This document shows positions 9,935 through 18,238 of a stretch of DNA of 64,000 nt, in pieces (the first letter of the stretch is position 1; each line of letters starts with the position of its first letter). The DNA is from Aquimarina sp. RZ0 (GTDB lineage: Bacteria; Bacteroidota; Bacteroidia; Flavobacteriales; Flavobacteriaceae), in the NCBI RefSeq assembly GCF_008370685.1, contig NZ_VTZU01000008.1:1-64000 (forward strand), given 5' to 3'. The notes below the pieces were generated by a model. That model saw only the letters and a list, made by a program, of their open reading frames with translations, had not been told where the DNA came from and did no database searches. The position numbers were made by a program, and so were the translations under genes.

Positions 9935-10507
9935 ATGAAATTAAAAAAACAAGACAATCCTGCACTTCTACTGATTGATGTCCAGGAAGGTTTTAAAGAT
10001 ATTGCCTATTGGGGCGGTGAACGTAATAACCTAAATGCAGAAGATAATATGGAGCAATTATTAGCGATTTGGAGAAAAAACGATTTGCCGGTTTTTCATA
10101 TCAAACACTGCTCCACCAATCCCGTTTCTCCACTAGCAAAAGGAAATACCGGTAATGAGTTCAAAGGTTTTATTATACCCCAATCTGGTGAATCTATTAT
10201 TGAAAAAAATGTTAATAGCGCTTTTATAAATACCGATCTAAAAGAAAGATTACAAGGCAATAACATCGATACTCTGGTAATAGTAGGGCTTACAACAGAT
10301 CATTGTGTATCTACAACTACGAGAATGGCTGGTAATTATGGATTTACAACTTATCTGGTAGAAGATGCTGTAGCCACTTTTAATAAAATAGGTGCTAATG
10401 GTCAGGAATATAGTGCACAACTAATTCATGATACAGCAATTGCAAGTCTTAAGGATGAATTTGCCTCTATTATAAAAACAGCGGATCTTCTATTCTTTGA
10501 TAGCTGA
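9935..10507 (+). CDS. Isochorismatase-family cysteine hydrolase
   Basis: A 190-aa soluble enzyme of the isochorismatase-like cysteine hydrolase superfamily. The expected catalytic triad is visible: Asp15 in LLIDVQEGF, Lys91 in IIEKNVNSAF and Cys124 in TTDHCVSTTTRMA. Family members hydrolyse amides or related bonds (nicotinamidase, ureidoacrylate, N-carbamoyl substrates), but the substrate cannot be told from sequence. It stands alone, 46 bases after the DUF2490 gene on the same strand. Confidence 0.85.
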   Translation: MKLKKQDNPALLLIDVQEGFKDIAYWGGERNNLNAEDNMEQLLAIWRKNDLPVFHIKHCSTNPVSPLAKGNTGNEFKGFIIPQSGESIIEKNVNSAFINTDLKERLQGNNIDTLVIVGLTTDHCVSTTTRMAGNYGFTTYLVEDAVATFNKIGANGQEYSAQLIHDTAIASLKDEFASIIKTADLLFFDS

Positions 10508-10753
10508 ATTAAACTTTAATTCCATAGCACTACTAATACTATCTGTTATTTGAATTTACTGTATATATATTTCATTCTGAAATTTAAGGTAGAAAATAAC
10601 ATTTTATTCCAATAAAGTCATTGGATAAATGGTATCAATTCTATTTGAAAAATACGCAAATAAAAAGTAGCAATTTTTATATTTTGGAAAAAGAAATTAT
10701 GCTTCATTAAAAAAATCCATTGTTAATATTGATTCTAAAAAAAAAATATAAAA

Positions 10754-10908
10754 GAACTCATCTTGAGTAATGCTTTGAACTTCAGAATTTACATTTTGCA
10801 CACTAATTTTGTTGATTTTTTTAACCGTATGGCTATGCTGAAAAAACCACTTCCTTATAGCAGAAAAGCTAAACTTTTCGGTTCAAAACCACTATTCAAG
10901 ATGAGTTC
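10754..10908. repeat. Palindromic element family 6, complete copy
   Basis: A 155-bp element with about 27-bp imperfect terminal inverted repeats. The left end is GAACTCATCTTGAGTAATGC; the right end reads GAACTCATCTTGAATAGTGG on the other strand. Related ends occur near 20688 and 47320-47372. It is probably a decayed MITE. A 92-codon plus-strand frame over it is not credible as a gene. The preceding 10508-10753 shows nothing else. Confidence 0.6.
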
Positions 10909-10944
10909 AAAGAGAGTATTTTGTTTTAAAAATCAGGAATGGTA

Positions 10945-12555
10945 TTATAATGCAGCAATTTGTTTATTGCGACTCCTGCATACTGTTTTAAGCTGGTCTA
11001 TAGTGTCTTCATTTAGTCCATTATTTTTCCAGGAAATATAGCCATCAGGACGAATTAAAAAATATTTTTCCTGATAGATTTTTTTTGCATCTTCATCTGT
11101 TACCAATCTAGCTTGTATAGGTAGTAACGCATCAGCAATCAATTTTTCTAAAGAAATCAATTCTTCCTTTGTGCCAAAACAAAGAATCACATAATTTTTC
11201 CCAAAAAGATCTATGATGGATTGATCTTTACCTATGAATACATGAGGAGCTCTGTATCCCACCATGGCAGATTTTTGCCAGTTATTAGGAGTGTTATTTT
11301 TATCTGCTGTATTTTTTTGTTTTTTATCTATAAGATCTGAGGAATACCCTAATCCCAAATGTACATCTGGAGCATCAAATTCTTTCCCTACCTGTTGTTT
11401 AATTAACACATCCGTGAACTCTTTTCTACATTTTCCCCCTTCAGAGGTATCCAGTGCGATAGCTGTAGGAACTTTTCTGTTCAAAGTTCTAGATAAATTT
11501 TCTTTAGACTTTTCTAAACTTTTTAAGGCAATAGGTCTTCTTTCATCGTGATATGAATCTAGAATCCGCTCATCGGCATTTCCTTTTAGTACTTCAGAAA
11601 TTTTCCACGCCAGGTTTTCAGTATCTGCCACACCGGTATTCATCCCAAATCCTCCTGAAGGAGAAATAACATGAGCAGCATCTCCAGCAAAGAATATTCT
11701 TTTATCTCTGTACTTATCTACAATTCTATGTGATAACTCCCAATGAACATTAGATTTAATATAAAAAGGGGTCTCATAATTTAAAGCCATATTAACTAAC
11801 TCATATGGAGTTTTGTCTTTTTGAGGTTTCACGGTAATACGATATAAAGACCTACCATCCATAGATCGAAGTGGATATCGTAAACCTGTAGGAGATACTA
11901 AGAAATGAACAAGCGCATTAGAAGTTCCAAGGAGGTTTTTTAGATAGGGAGCTTCAAAAAGAATATTCTGAAAGTGATTTGATTCATGAAACTGTTCAAA
12001 GGTAACATCACATTGTTCTCGTATACTACTTCTGGCACCATCGCAGGCAATTAGATATTTTCCCTGAATGGTACTTTGTGTACCTTCTTTAGTATTTTGT
12101 GTTTTTACTATAACTCCGGTATCAGACTGAGTAAAAGAGATCATTTTAGTGTTAAGTAAAAGAGATTTGGGTGCAGTATCAGCTATCTCTTTTAGTAAAA
12201 TAGGGCATAACCAGTGGTGAGGACACACTTGCTCCGTTTCTGGAGAAAAGGTAGGAAGAAGGCGGTCATTATAGGTTCCTCTTTTAATTCTTAGTAGTTC
12301 GTGACCCCCGAGAGAAGTTGTCCAGGATATATCCAACGGGTGATCTTCTGGCCATCCACTTTTTTGCATTTTACCACTGATACCAAGTTTACGAAATATT
12401 TCCATAGATCGTACACCAACCGTACCTACTCTTGGATAGGTGATAATACCATTTCCCTTATCAATTAGTATTGCATCCACTCCGTGGTATTGGAGCATCA
12501 GCATCATGGTTAACCCTACAGGTCCACCTCCTACAATAATAACATCTGTATTCAT
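10945..12555 (-). CDS. RebC/StaC-like FAD-dependent monooxygenase
   Basis: A 536-aa flavoprotein of the PHBH-fold class A monooxygenases. The FAD motifs are GGGPVG (9-14), CDGARSS (171-177) and the long GD motif FAGDAAHVISPSGGFG (289-304). A thioredoxin-like C-terminal domain covers about 400-536. Several stretches match what I remember of RebC, the flavoenzyme that works with P450 RebP in rebeccamycin synthesis: PRVGTVGVRSMEIF, SGWPEDHPLD, LRYPLRSMDGRSLYR and EFDAPDVHLG. Arg230 and Arg239 fall at the RebC positions I recall as substrate-contacting. It is on the same strand as the tryptophan-dimer cluster but 10.8 kb beyond it. It could instead be an unrelated aromatic hydroxylase; class confidence is high, RebC assignment moderate. 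Confidence 0.72.
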   Translation of the reverse strand: MNTDVIIVGGGPVGLTMMLMLQYHGVDAILIDKGNGIITYPRVGTVGVRSMEIFRKLGISGKMQKSGWPEDHPLDISWTTSLGGHELLRIKRGTYNDRLLPTFSPETEQVCPHHWLCPILLKEIADTAPKSLLLNTKMISFTQSDTGVIVKTQNTKEGTQSTIQGKYLIACDGARSSIREQCDVTFEQFHESNHFQNILFEAPYLKNLLGTSNALVHFLVSPTGLRYPLRSMDGRSLYRITVKPQKDKTPYELVNMALNYETPFYIKSNVHWELSHRIVDKYRDKRIFFAGDAAHVISPSGGFGMNTGVADTENLAWKISEVLKGNADERILDSYHDERRPIALKSLEKSKENLSRTLNRKVPTAIALDTSEGGKCRKEFTDVLIKQQVGKEFDAPDVHLGLGYSSDLIDKKQKNTADKNNTPNNWQKSAMVGYRAPHVFIGKDQSIIDLFGKNYVILCFGTKEELISLEKLIADALLPIQARLVTDEDAKKIYQEKYFLIRPDGYISWKNNGLNEDTIDQLKTVCRSRNKQIAAL

Positions 12556-13028
12556 ATTGTTTTACTTTTTTTATTTAGAGAATTATCAGATTTAATAAAT
12601 TTTAACTTTGTTTTTTTGATTAAAAAGGTATTGGATATGTTTTTAAAAATGTACTCATCGTGAGTAGTAGCTTTTAAATGAAAAATTAGTTTTTTAGGAC
12701 AAATCAGTTTTCAGGATAAGTTCCATACCTTATCCCTTACCTACCTTATATTATTTGGCATGGTTTTTCATTTTAATATTGATATGAAATGAATGCTAAA
12801 AGTATGATTTTTTCCCCATTAAAAGGAGTTTTTGAGATTAAAAATATTGTAATAAAAAAAGAGTTTTACAGAGCTTATTTTAATAAAGCGGTCAACTATA
12901 TTTGAGCGGATGTTTAAGGTCATAAATCTTTTGTGATATTTTGGAGAATACTCTTCTTTTCACTCTTGAAATCGTTTCAACTATGCTCAATTTGCTATAA
13001 AAACGATTTTTTTTACTCAACTTTTGTC
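12556..13028. other. Intergenic stretch ending in repeat remnants
   Basis: The stretch upstream of the FAD monooxygenase should contain its promoter; no clear consensus was found. From about 12950 the sequence resembles the left half of a family-4 repeat, which is then interrupted by the family-2 MITE at 13032. Confidence 0.45.
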
Positions 13029-13031
13029 TTA

Positions 13032-13186
13032 GAGCATGTTTAAAAACAATCCAAACTGATTGTCAGTAGTTTGGTGTTCTGACGACACTTCAAATCGACG
13101 ACATATCGAGATATGTTGCTTACTTGAAGTAAAGTCAAGGTTGTCAAAGTAATGACCAGCAGGCAGAAGGGTTTTTAAACATACTC
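13032..13186. mobile_element. MITE family 2, complete copy (155 bp)
   Basis: Terminal inverted repeats are GAGCATGTTTAAAAAC at the left and GAGTATGTTTAAAAAC (reverse complement) at the right, with a TTA duplication at 13029-13031 and 13187-13189. The interior is itself largely palindromic. GAG ends and a 3-bp TNA target duplication are typical of elements moved by IS5-family (IS1031-type) transposases. It has no coding capacity. It appears to lie inside a family-4 repeat. Confidence 0.85.
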
Positions 13187-13189
13187 TTA

Positions 13190-13290
13190 TTATTACATCG
13201 TAGTGCTACTATAAAGAACGAAAAACAATTAAATTGGTTAAAAAACTACCATTTTTTGCTAGAATCAAAAAAGTGCAAATCACTTCATCA
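13190..13290. repeat. Dispersed repeat family 4, right half (copy B)
   Basis: The sequence after the family-2 MITE aligns with 9072-9165 and 52560-52630: a segment TTAAAAAACTACCATTTTTT, then AGAATCAAAAAAG, then AATCACTTC. Together with about 12950-13028 it appears to be one old element split by the family-2 insertion. Confidence 0.5.
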
Positions 13291-13425
13291 ATAAATAATT
13301 AAATTTGAAGATAGAACTCATTTTTAGATTTAGACAAAGAAGAGTATGTATGATTAGAGTGAATTGAAAAACTCCAAATAAGTTCTATAAGTAATTTAAA
13401 AAAATAAGGAATTCAACTCTAGAAT

Positions 13426-13494
13426 ATGCGTTCAGTACTTTTTAGTATAAGTTTATTATTGCTGTATATAGTTACCGCTCAGGAAAGTAAATAA
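13426..13494 (+). pseudogene. Orphan signal-peptide fragment
   Basis: An ATG preceded by an AAGGAATT sequence opens a 22-residue frame that is a textbook Bacteroidota signal peptide (MRSVLFSISLLLLYIVTAQ, then ESK) and stops at once. A family-3 palindrome begins 2 bases later. It is most likely the 5' stub of an exported-protein gene whose body was lost to element activity. Confidence 0.5.
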
Positions 13495-13495
13495 T

Positions 13496-13516
13496 CCTTG
13501 GGGCAAGCCCACGAGG
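13496..13516. repeat. Family-3 palindrome next to IS200 tnpA
   Basis: CCTTGGGGCAAGCCCACGAG plus a final G folds as a hairpin (GGGC-AA-GCCC core with a CCT/AGG base). The same palindrome occurs at 18950, 37201 and 58029. It lies just beyond the 3' end of the IS200-type tnpA, where such elements carry their right-end hairpin. Confidence 0.6.
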
Positions 13517-13518
13517 CA

Positions 13519-14140
13519 TTAAAATAATTTTAGCTGATTATCTTTTTTCAAAACCTTATACTCTTCTTCAATCCCTTGATTTTTGACATATTTTGCTATC
13601 ATTTGTTCTCTGCCATGTTGACCAACTGTATTAACAAAATACCCTTTGCCCCAAAATTCACCTCCCCACAATTGTTTTTTGACTTCTGGGCAACGGCGAA
13701 AAACTTCCCCTGCTATCAAACTTTTTACAGTCGTAACAATTTTTGTAACACTATATGACGGAATACTCTGAATCAAAAAATGAACATGATTCTTATCCGT
13801 ACCTATTTCTAAAAAAAGAATTTCATATCTATCACTTATCTCTTCACAAACTTCAACTAATACGATTTATAACTAAAAATTTCGCATATTCATCGTTTCT
13901 TTTTCCTTTCTACTTCGTTTAAAAAATAAACCGTAGCTATAGCTATGCTTGATTTTTTTGCCTTGCATAAAGAAAAAATAATTCAATGAATTTATACGAA
14001 TTTTTTAATCACAAATCGTATAAAACCTTATCTACTGAATTAGTCAATACAACTCTCCTATATTTAGCACTACTCACCAAATGATACAGCAAAACTGTAA
14101 CGTTATAACTCTTATGGATATATTTACTATTTTGTGACAT
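13519..14140 (-). pseudogene. tnpA: IS200-type Y1 transposase split by a MITE
   Basis: The gene starts at ATG 14140, runs 40 codons (through NVTVLLYHLV and AKYRRVVLT), is interrupted by the 160-bp MITE at 13861-14020, and resumes at 13857. Removing the MITE and one TAA duplication restores a continuous 152-residue frame, the usual IS200/IS605 TnpA length. The HUH motif HVHFLIQ is in the second part, and the catalytic Tyr is in EQMIAKYVKNQG near the C terminus. The split protein is presumably inactive. A hairpin at 14125-14157 encloses the start codon. This insertion gives direct proof of the MITE boundaries. Confidence 0.9.
13861..14020 (+). mobile_element. MITE family 1, copy 1 (inside tnpA)
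   Basis: A 160-bp element flanked by TAA at 13858-13860 and 14021-14023. It starts TACGATTTATAACTAAAAAT and ends with the imperfect inverted repeat (TACGATTTGTGATTAAAAAA on the other strand). The whole unit is a long imperfect palindrome with TAGCTATAGCTA at its centre. It has no gene. It splits the IS200-type transposase. Confidence 0.97.
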
Positions 14141-14157
14141 CGAGTCACAAAATAGTA
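14125..14157. promoter_or_regulatory. IS200-type hairpin over tnpA start
   Basis: Two perfect 14-base arms (TACTATTTTGTGAC / GTCACAAAATAGTA) enclose a 5-base loop. On the minus strand the tnpA start codon spans the loop and the first stem pair. IS200 elements are known to hide the transposase start in such a structure and to use subterminal hairpins for transposition. Confidence 0.7.
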
Positions 14158-14165
14158 ATAATTAA

Positions 14166-14310
14166 CGAAGCAAGCCTAGAGGTATTATAAACCCAAAAGC
14201 AAAATATAAAGAAGTTGTTTTAAATAGAAAAGGTCCATTTTTTCCAAAAGATATAGCAATCATACATATAGAGCGGGTTACGATGCTGGATATTATACCT
14301 GATGTATGGG
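14166..14310 (+). pseudogene. Possible gene remnant before MITE copy 2
   Basis: The frame is open from 14166 and encodes a protein-like stretch (NPKAKYKEVVLNRKGPFF, then KDIAIIHIERVTMLDIIPDV) until it runs into the MITE at 14314. There is no start codon and no family match. It may be chance; composition and pattern look like a coding remnant. Confidence 0.3.
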
Positions 14311-14313
14311 TTA

Positions 14314-14473
14314 TACGATTTATAACTAAAAATTTCGCATATTCATCGTTTCTTTTTCCTTTCTACTTCGTTTAAAAAATAAACCGTAGCTATAGCTATG
14401 CTTGATTTTTTTGCCTTGCATAAAGAAAAAATAATTCAATGAATTTATACGAATTTTTTAATCACAAATCGTA
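14314..14473 (+). mobile_element. MITE family 1, copy 2
   Basis: A 160-bp copy flanked by TTA at 14311-14313 and 14474-14476. The right-hand TTA is also the left flank of the family-2 element that follows, so the MITE landed exactly at that element's edge. Confidence 0.95.
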
Positions 14474-14476
14474 TTA

Positions 14477-14631
14477 GAGCTTGTTTAAAAACCTTACTTC
14501 CTGAAAACAAATATTTTAAGAACCGCAAGCTTACTTCAAATAATTCAAATATCCTGATATGCTCATCATTTGAAGTGTCCTCAGAACCTCAAACTATTGA
14601 TTTTCAATTTGTATTCTTTTTAAACATACTC
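14477..14631 (-). mobile_element. MITE family 2, inverted copy (155 bp)
   Basis: Starts GAGCTTGTTTAAAAACC and ends in CTC (reverse complement GAGTATGTTTAAAAAG). It has the same 155-bp length as 13032-13186. Its reverse complement aligns with that copy through the shared GACACTTCAAAT segment. The flanks are TTA and TAA. Confidence 0.8.
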
Positions 14632-14680
14632 TAAAAGAGAATTCCCTAAATATTTAATCACACGATAAAGAAGTAACTTG

Positions 14681-15571
14681 CTATTTAGAATATGTATACG
14701 TATGTATCCAATCTATATACATAGTATTTGCACTATCATTCTGCGTTTGTAAGCTCTCTTTAGTTGCCAGCCCACCATCGTGGTCATGTGTCCATAGATC
14801 CCAAATGACATTGAGACTTCTTGTGAAATCTGTTTTAGAAATATCTGTTCCTGATTCTTCACCATTAATATAATATGTCATATGGTTAGCATCCTTCCAG
14901 TAGAGTCCAAATGTTTGAAAATCTTCATTCCATTTTTTACCCTTTGCAGGATTCTTATCAGAGAGATTTCTATTATCAAAATCGGCGACTCTTTCAAAAT
15001 TATCCTTGATTTCCGGATGTACCCTTTTACTTCTTTCTTCAACACCATTTTTTAAAATAAAAAATTGAGATTGTCTTATATACGGTAAATTCGGATCCTT
15101 GTTTATTGGATTAGACATATTTTCGCAGATATCAATTTCATCCCTATCTTTGGCATCCCCATCATTCAACCAGAATGTATTGTAAGCAGAGATGTTAGCA
15201 GTTTTCATACGACATTCTATATATATTGGAAATGAGATTTGCTCAAGCGAATATATTCTAGATGTTTCAAACCATCGTTCAGTATTTTTATCAGAAGAAA
15301 CAGATGCTTTAATCCATAATTTACCATCAGTCACTCCAGAATTTTCTTCCTTCATTTTATTTGGCGCTGGATAATCCCAAAGTTCCTTTCTCCATTTTGT
15401 TTCATCCCAAGTATCAAACTCATCTGTTAAATTTGGCACTATTTCCCAGGTAACACCTTTAGGAGGAGTTGGTTGTGCGTAAATTGAGACTAAGAGGAAA
15501 CTAATAAAAAAGAAAAATATATTGGTCGAGAATTTTATTCTCATCAGGATTGATTTAATAGTAATGTTCAT
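14681..15571 (-). CDS. Secreted GH16 glycoside hydrolase
   Basis: A 296-aa enzyme with a signal peptide (cleavage near residue 32, after SIYAQ) and a single GH16 domain. The GH16 catalytic signature EIDICE is at 145-150 (E145 nucleophile, D147, E150 acid/base), followed by beta-jelly-roll strands such as FQTFGLYWKDANHMTYYING. GH16 members acting on marine galactans (beta-agarases, porphyranases, kappa-carrageenases) are the closest by general pattern; laminarinase is another possibility. A second Met at residue 10 may be the true start. There is no T9SS domain. Neighbouring beta-helix/CBM6 and cellulase genes fit algal or plant polysaccharide use. Confidence 0.8.
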   Translation of the reverse strand: MNITIKSILMRIKFSTNIFFFFISFLLVSIYAQPTPPKGVTWEIVPNLTDEFDTWDETKWRKELWDYPAPNKMKEENSGVTDGKLWIKASVSSDKNTERWFETSRIYSLEQISFPIYIECRMKTANISAYNTFWLNDGDAKDRDEIDICENMSNPINKDPNLPYIRQSQFFILKNGVEERSKRVHPEIKDNFERVADFDNRNLSDKNPAKGKKWNEDFQTFGLYWKDANHMTYYINGEESGTDISKTDFTRSLNVIWDLWTHDHDGGLATKESLQTQNDSANTMYIDWIHTYTYSK

Positions 15572-15640
15572 AGGGTTGAAATTAATAAAAATATAGAACT
15601 TGTACTATTTTTATTAAAAAACATTGTGACGGTATGCTAT

Positions 15641-15679
15641 ATAAGGAGCAAGAGAATGTACTATTCTCTTGCTCCTTAT
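15641..15679. terminator. 17-bp hairpin between GH16 and beta-helix genes
   Basis: ATAAGGAGCAAGAGAAT and its exact complement flank a 5-base loop. It lies 78 bases after the stop of the beta-helix gene and 70 bases before GH16 on the minus strand. It probably ends transcription of the former, although the T run is weak. Confidence 0.55.
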
Positions 15680-15756
15680 AAAAAATATTGAATCGTAATT
15701 CTCAGATTAACCCTATTTCTCAAAGAAGTTACCCGCTAAAATCATTTCTTTTTGTT

Positions 15757-18150
15757 TCATTCTTTAACTAGTTTAACAACCTGTGCTGATTTTTCTTGGG
15801 TGACAGTATTTTCTATAGTGAAACGTAGGATATATACTCCTTTTGGTATATTTTTTACATCATAATTTGATGCAGTCGATTGCAGGTTTTTAATTAAATT
15901 ACCATGGATTGAGTAGAGATCTACATTTTTTATAGTCACATCAGTATTATAAGTACTTGCAATATCAAAAAATCCAGAAGTCGGATTAGGGTGGAGTGTA
16001 ATTTTTTCTGTTGTATTATTAGTTTCTATGGATATATTTCTGGAAGCATCTATTTTAGAAAACATCAACCGATCTATGTTATATAGATATCCATTATCTC
16101 CTTCAAAATTTAGTTTTAGTTTTTGAATTCCCGCGTTTAATATTACTTCTTTAGATATCTTGATATATGAATGCCAGGCATTATTTACTGTTGCATTTAC
16201 AGCTCCTAGATTATCCGTATTCATAAAAAAATGTAATGTCCCACCGACACCATTACTAGACACATAGGCATCTATTTTATAAATACCTCCGGTATTTACT
16301 TTTACTTCATACTCTACATAATCCCCATTTCTAATAAACCCTAAGTTTTTACGTGATGTCCCTGGAATTCGTGCTATGCCTACGCTGCCATTTTTGGTAG
16401 TAAATGATTCTGCCTGGATTGTCCCGGGAATCTCTAAAAAAGAAGAAGGGTTTATAGTATCGCAATCATCAAGCCCTCCAATACCTTGTATCAATGTGTT
16501 TTGACCAAGACACATATCTGTAATACTATTAGGGATGATATTAGGATCCGTCTTATCTACAGAAGACGTGGAGACATTACTAAATAAAGACATATCTGCT
16601 CCGGGGATGAACTGATTATTTCCGCTTCCGGCTATTGGATGGCTTACTTGTTTTATTCTATTGTTTTTATTTGAGCGATAAAAGATTGAATTGTTCAAAG
16701 TGTATTTTTCCTGAGTACCGTTCCAAAAATGTATATCACTAGCAATTGATTGATTTTTTGGATCTTGCGGATGTGGTTCATTATTATAAAAAGTACAGTT
16801 ATTAATAGCTCCTTTGTTAGGCTCTCCTCTTAGCATTAAAGCACCTTTGCCTATTCTGAATTTTCCATTTTTATCTTTGATTCTTAGTACTTTAGTATTA
16901 GCAAATAGACTATTAGAAATTTCAAATTCCATGAGGGCTCTGATATTAGATTCGCCAATCTCATTACCTATAAATTTAGAATTGGTAATTTTCATTTTGG
17001 CTCCATTAAAATTAGCATCTAATCTACCGCCGTGAAAAAGTAAACATCCTGCAAAAAAATCTCCTCTCTCTGGATCATTTGCTCCTTCAAAATTATAATA
17101 TTTATTGTTTTCAAAAATACAATCATCAATAATCAATGCGAATTGGGAAAGATTAGGATACGGACCTGTTTCAGTTCCGTTATCTCTGAGAGGACGTATA
17201 AATACTTCCATAACTGATGCCTTCAGATTTGCTGCATTTTCTTTGAAATGAGTTCGATAGATTTCTAATGGTTTTGCAGTTCGATCTACTCTAAGTGCTC
17301 CTGCACCTTCTGGAATTCTCCTTTTTGTAGAGTTTTTGGTATTATATGAAGTAGAAATATTTTTATCAAAAGAGCTATCCATAATAGTTAATTTATTAAT
17401 GGATGTGGCACCAATTGCTCCTCCGGTTACTGCTTTATTGTTTAGAAATTTACATTTAAATATTTCTCCTGTAGTGTGATAGTTGAATCGGATTGCAGCT
17501 CCATTCTGGTTTTCACCAACACCTGTATAACCCCCACCCGGAATATCGTCCCATTCATCAACAGTATTATCAGCAAATGTACAACTATAAACTCTAAGGG
17601 CAGCTCCTGCAGTTATCTCGATAGCTCCACCGCCAACTCTAAAGTTTTGTCGATTTTGAATGATTTCTCTTTTTAGCCTTGCATCCTGAAAAATAGTATT
17701 TTGAATAATAACTTTTACACTCTTTCTGATTACAAAAACACTGGAGCTTTTACCACCATCAAATGTAACTTTATTTGCTCCTTCAATTAAAATAGTGACA
17801 CAAGGTCTCGAAGGGCTATTATTAATTTCTATAGGCTCATCAAAAAATATAGTTTTATTACTTGCTATATTTTTAAAAGAAATGACTCCTCCTTCATTGG
17901 CAGTGAGGTTTTCAATAGCATTTTTTAATTCAGTATAATCAGGATTAATTACTTTTTTGACAAGTCCGGCATAATCAATATCAATAGGGATAGGGGCAGG
18001 TAGCATTCCAGGTTGTTGCAGGTCTTGCGTAAAATCCTGCCACAGTCTGTTCGACGGATTTATAACTCCATTGCATTGGGTAACTACTTGCGCAATAGAA
18101 AAATTAACGCATAGCAAAATAATTGAAATAATAGTTGTAATTTTTTTCAT
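15757..18150 (-). CDS. T9SS-exported beta-helix/CBM6 protein
   Basis: A 797-aa protein with a signal peptide (1-20, ending SIAQ). Right-handed parallel beta-helix repeats cover about 100-540 (many N-N-x-A/F and I-x-x-S-x-F turns). A carbohydrate-binding CBM6 domain covers about 570-700 (IPGTIQAESFTTKNG at its start). A type IX sorting domain follows (LHPNPTSGFFDI near 733, final KGVYILRF strand). Beta-helix proteins of this build are polysaccharide lyases or adhesins; no catalytic residues are clear. With the downstream GH16 it probably forms an exported carbohydrate-binding and -degrading pair. Confidence 0.75.
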   Translation of the reverse strand: MKKITTIISIILLCVNFSIAQVVTQCNGVINPSNRLWQDFTQDLQQPGMLPAPIPIDIDYAGLVKKVINPDYTELKNAIENLTANEGGVISFKNIASNKTIFFDEPIEINNSPSRPCVTILIEGANKVTFDGGKSSSVFVIRKSVKVIIQNTIFQDARLKREIIQNRQNFRVGGGAIEITAGAALRVYSCTFADNTVDEWDDIPGGGYTGVGENQNGAAIRFNYHTTGEIFKCKFLNNKAVTGGAIGATSINKLTIMDSSFDKNISTSYNTKNSTKRRIPEGAGALRVDRTAKPLEIYRTHFKENAANLKASVMEVFIRPLRDNGTETGPYPNLSQFALIIDDCIFENNKYYNFEGANDPERGDFFAGCLLFHGGRLDANFNGAKMKITNSKFIGNEIGESNIRALMEFEISNSLFANTKVLRIKDKNGKFRIGKGALMLRGEPNKGAINNCTFYNNEPHPQDPKNQSIASDIHFWNGTQEKYTLNNSIFYRSNKNNRIKQVSHPIAGSGNNQFIPGADMSLFSNVSTSSVDKTDPNIIPNSITDMCLGQNTLIQGIGGLDDCDTINPSSFLEIPGTIQAESFTTKNGSVGIARIPGTSRKNLGFIRNGDYVEYEVKVNTGGIYKIDAYVSSNGVGGTLHFFMNTDNLGAVNATVNNAWHSYIKISKEVILNAGIQKLKLNFEGDNGYLYNIDRLMFSKIDASRNISIETNNTTEKITLHPNPTSGFFDIASTYNTDVTIKNVDLYSIHGNLIKNLQSTASNYDVKNIPKGVYILRFTIENTVTQEKSAQVVKLVKE

Positions 18151-18168
18151 TTTGAGTTTGTGTTTTAA

Positions 18169-18238
18169 GAGTATGTTTAAAAAGAATGTAAACTAAAAAA
18201 ATAATTGTTTTCGAGAAGTAAGGTTTTTAAGCAAGCTC
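18169..18238 (+). mobile_element. MITE family 2, short internally deleted copy
   Basis: A 70-bp element with GAGTATGTTTAAAAAG at the left and GAGCTTGCTTAAAAACC (reverse complement) at the right, flanked by TAA at 18166-18168 and 18239-18241. It has lost most of the interior. It lies directly upstream of the beta-helix gene start and may affect its promoter. Confidence 0.8.

Noticed and set aside
10763..11041. 92-codon plus-strand frame
   Set aside because: It runs through a palindromic repeat (10754-10908) and then antisense to the 3' end of the FAD monooxygenase. No protein-like pattern is seen.
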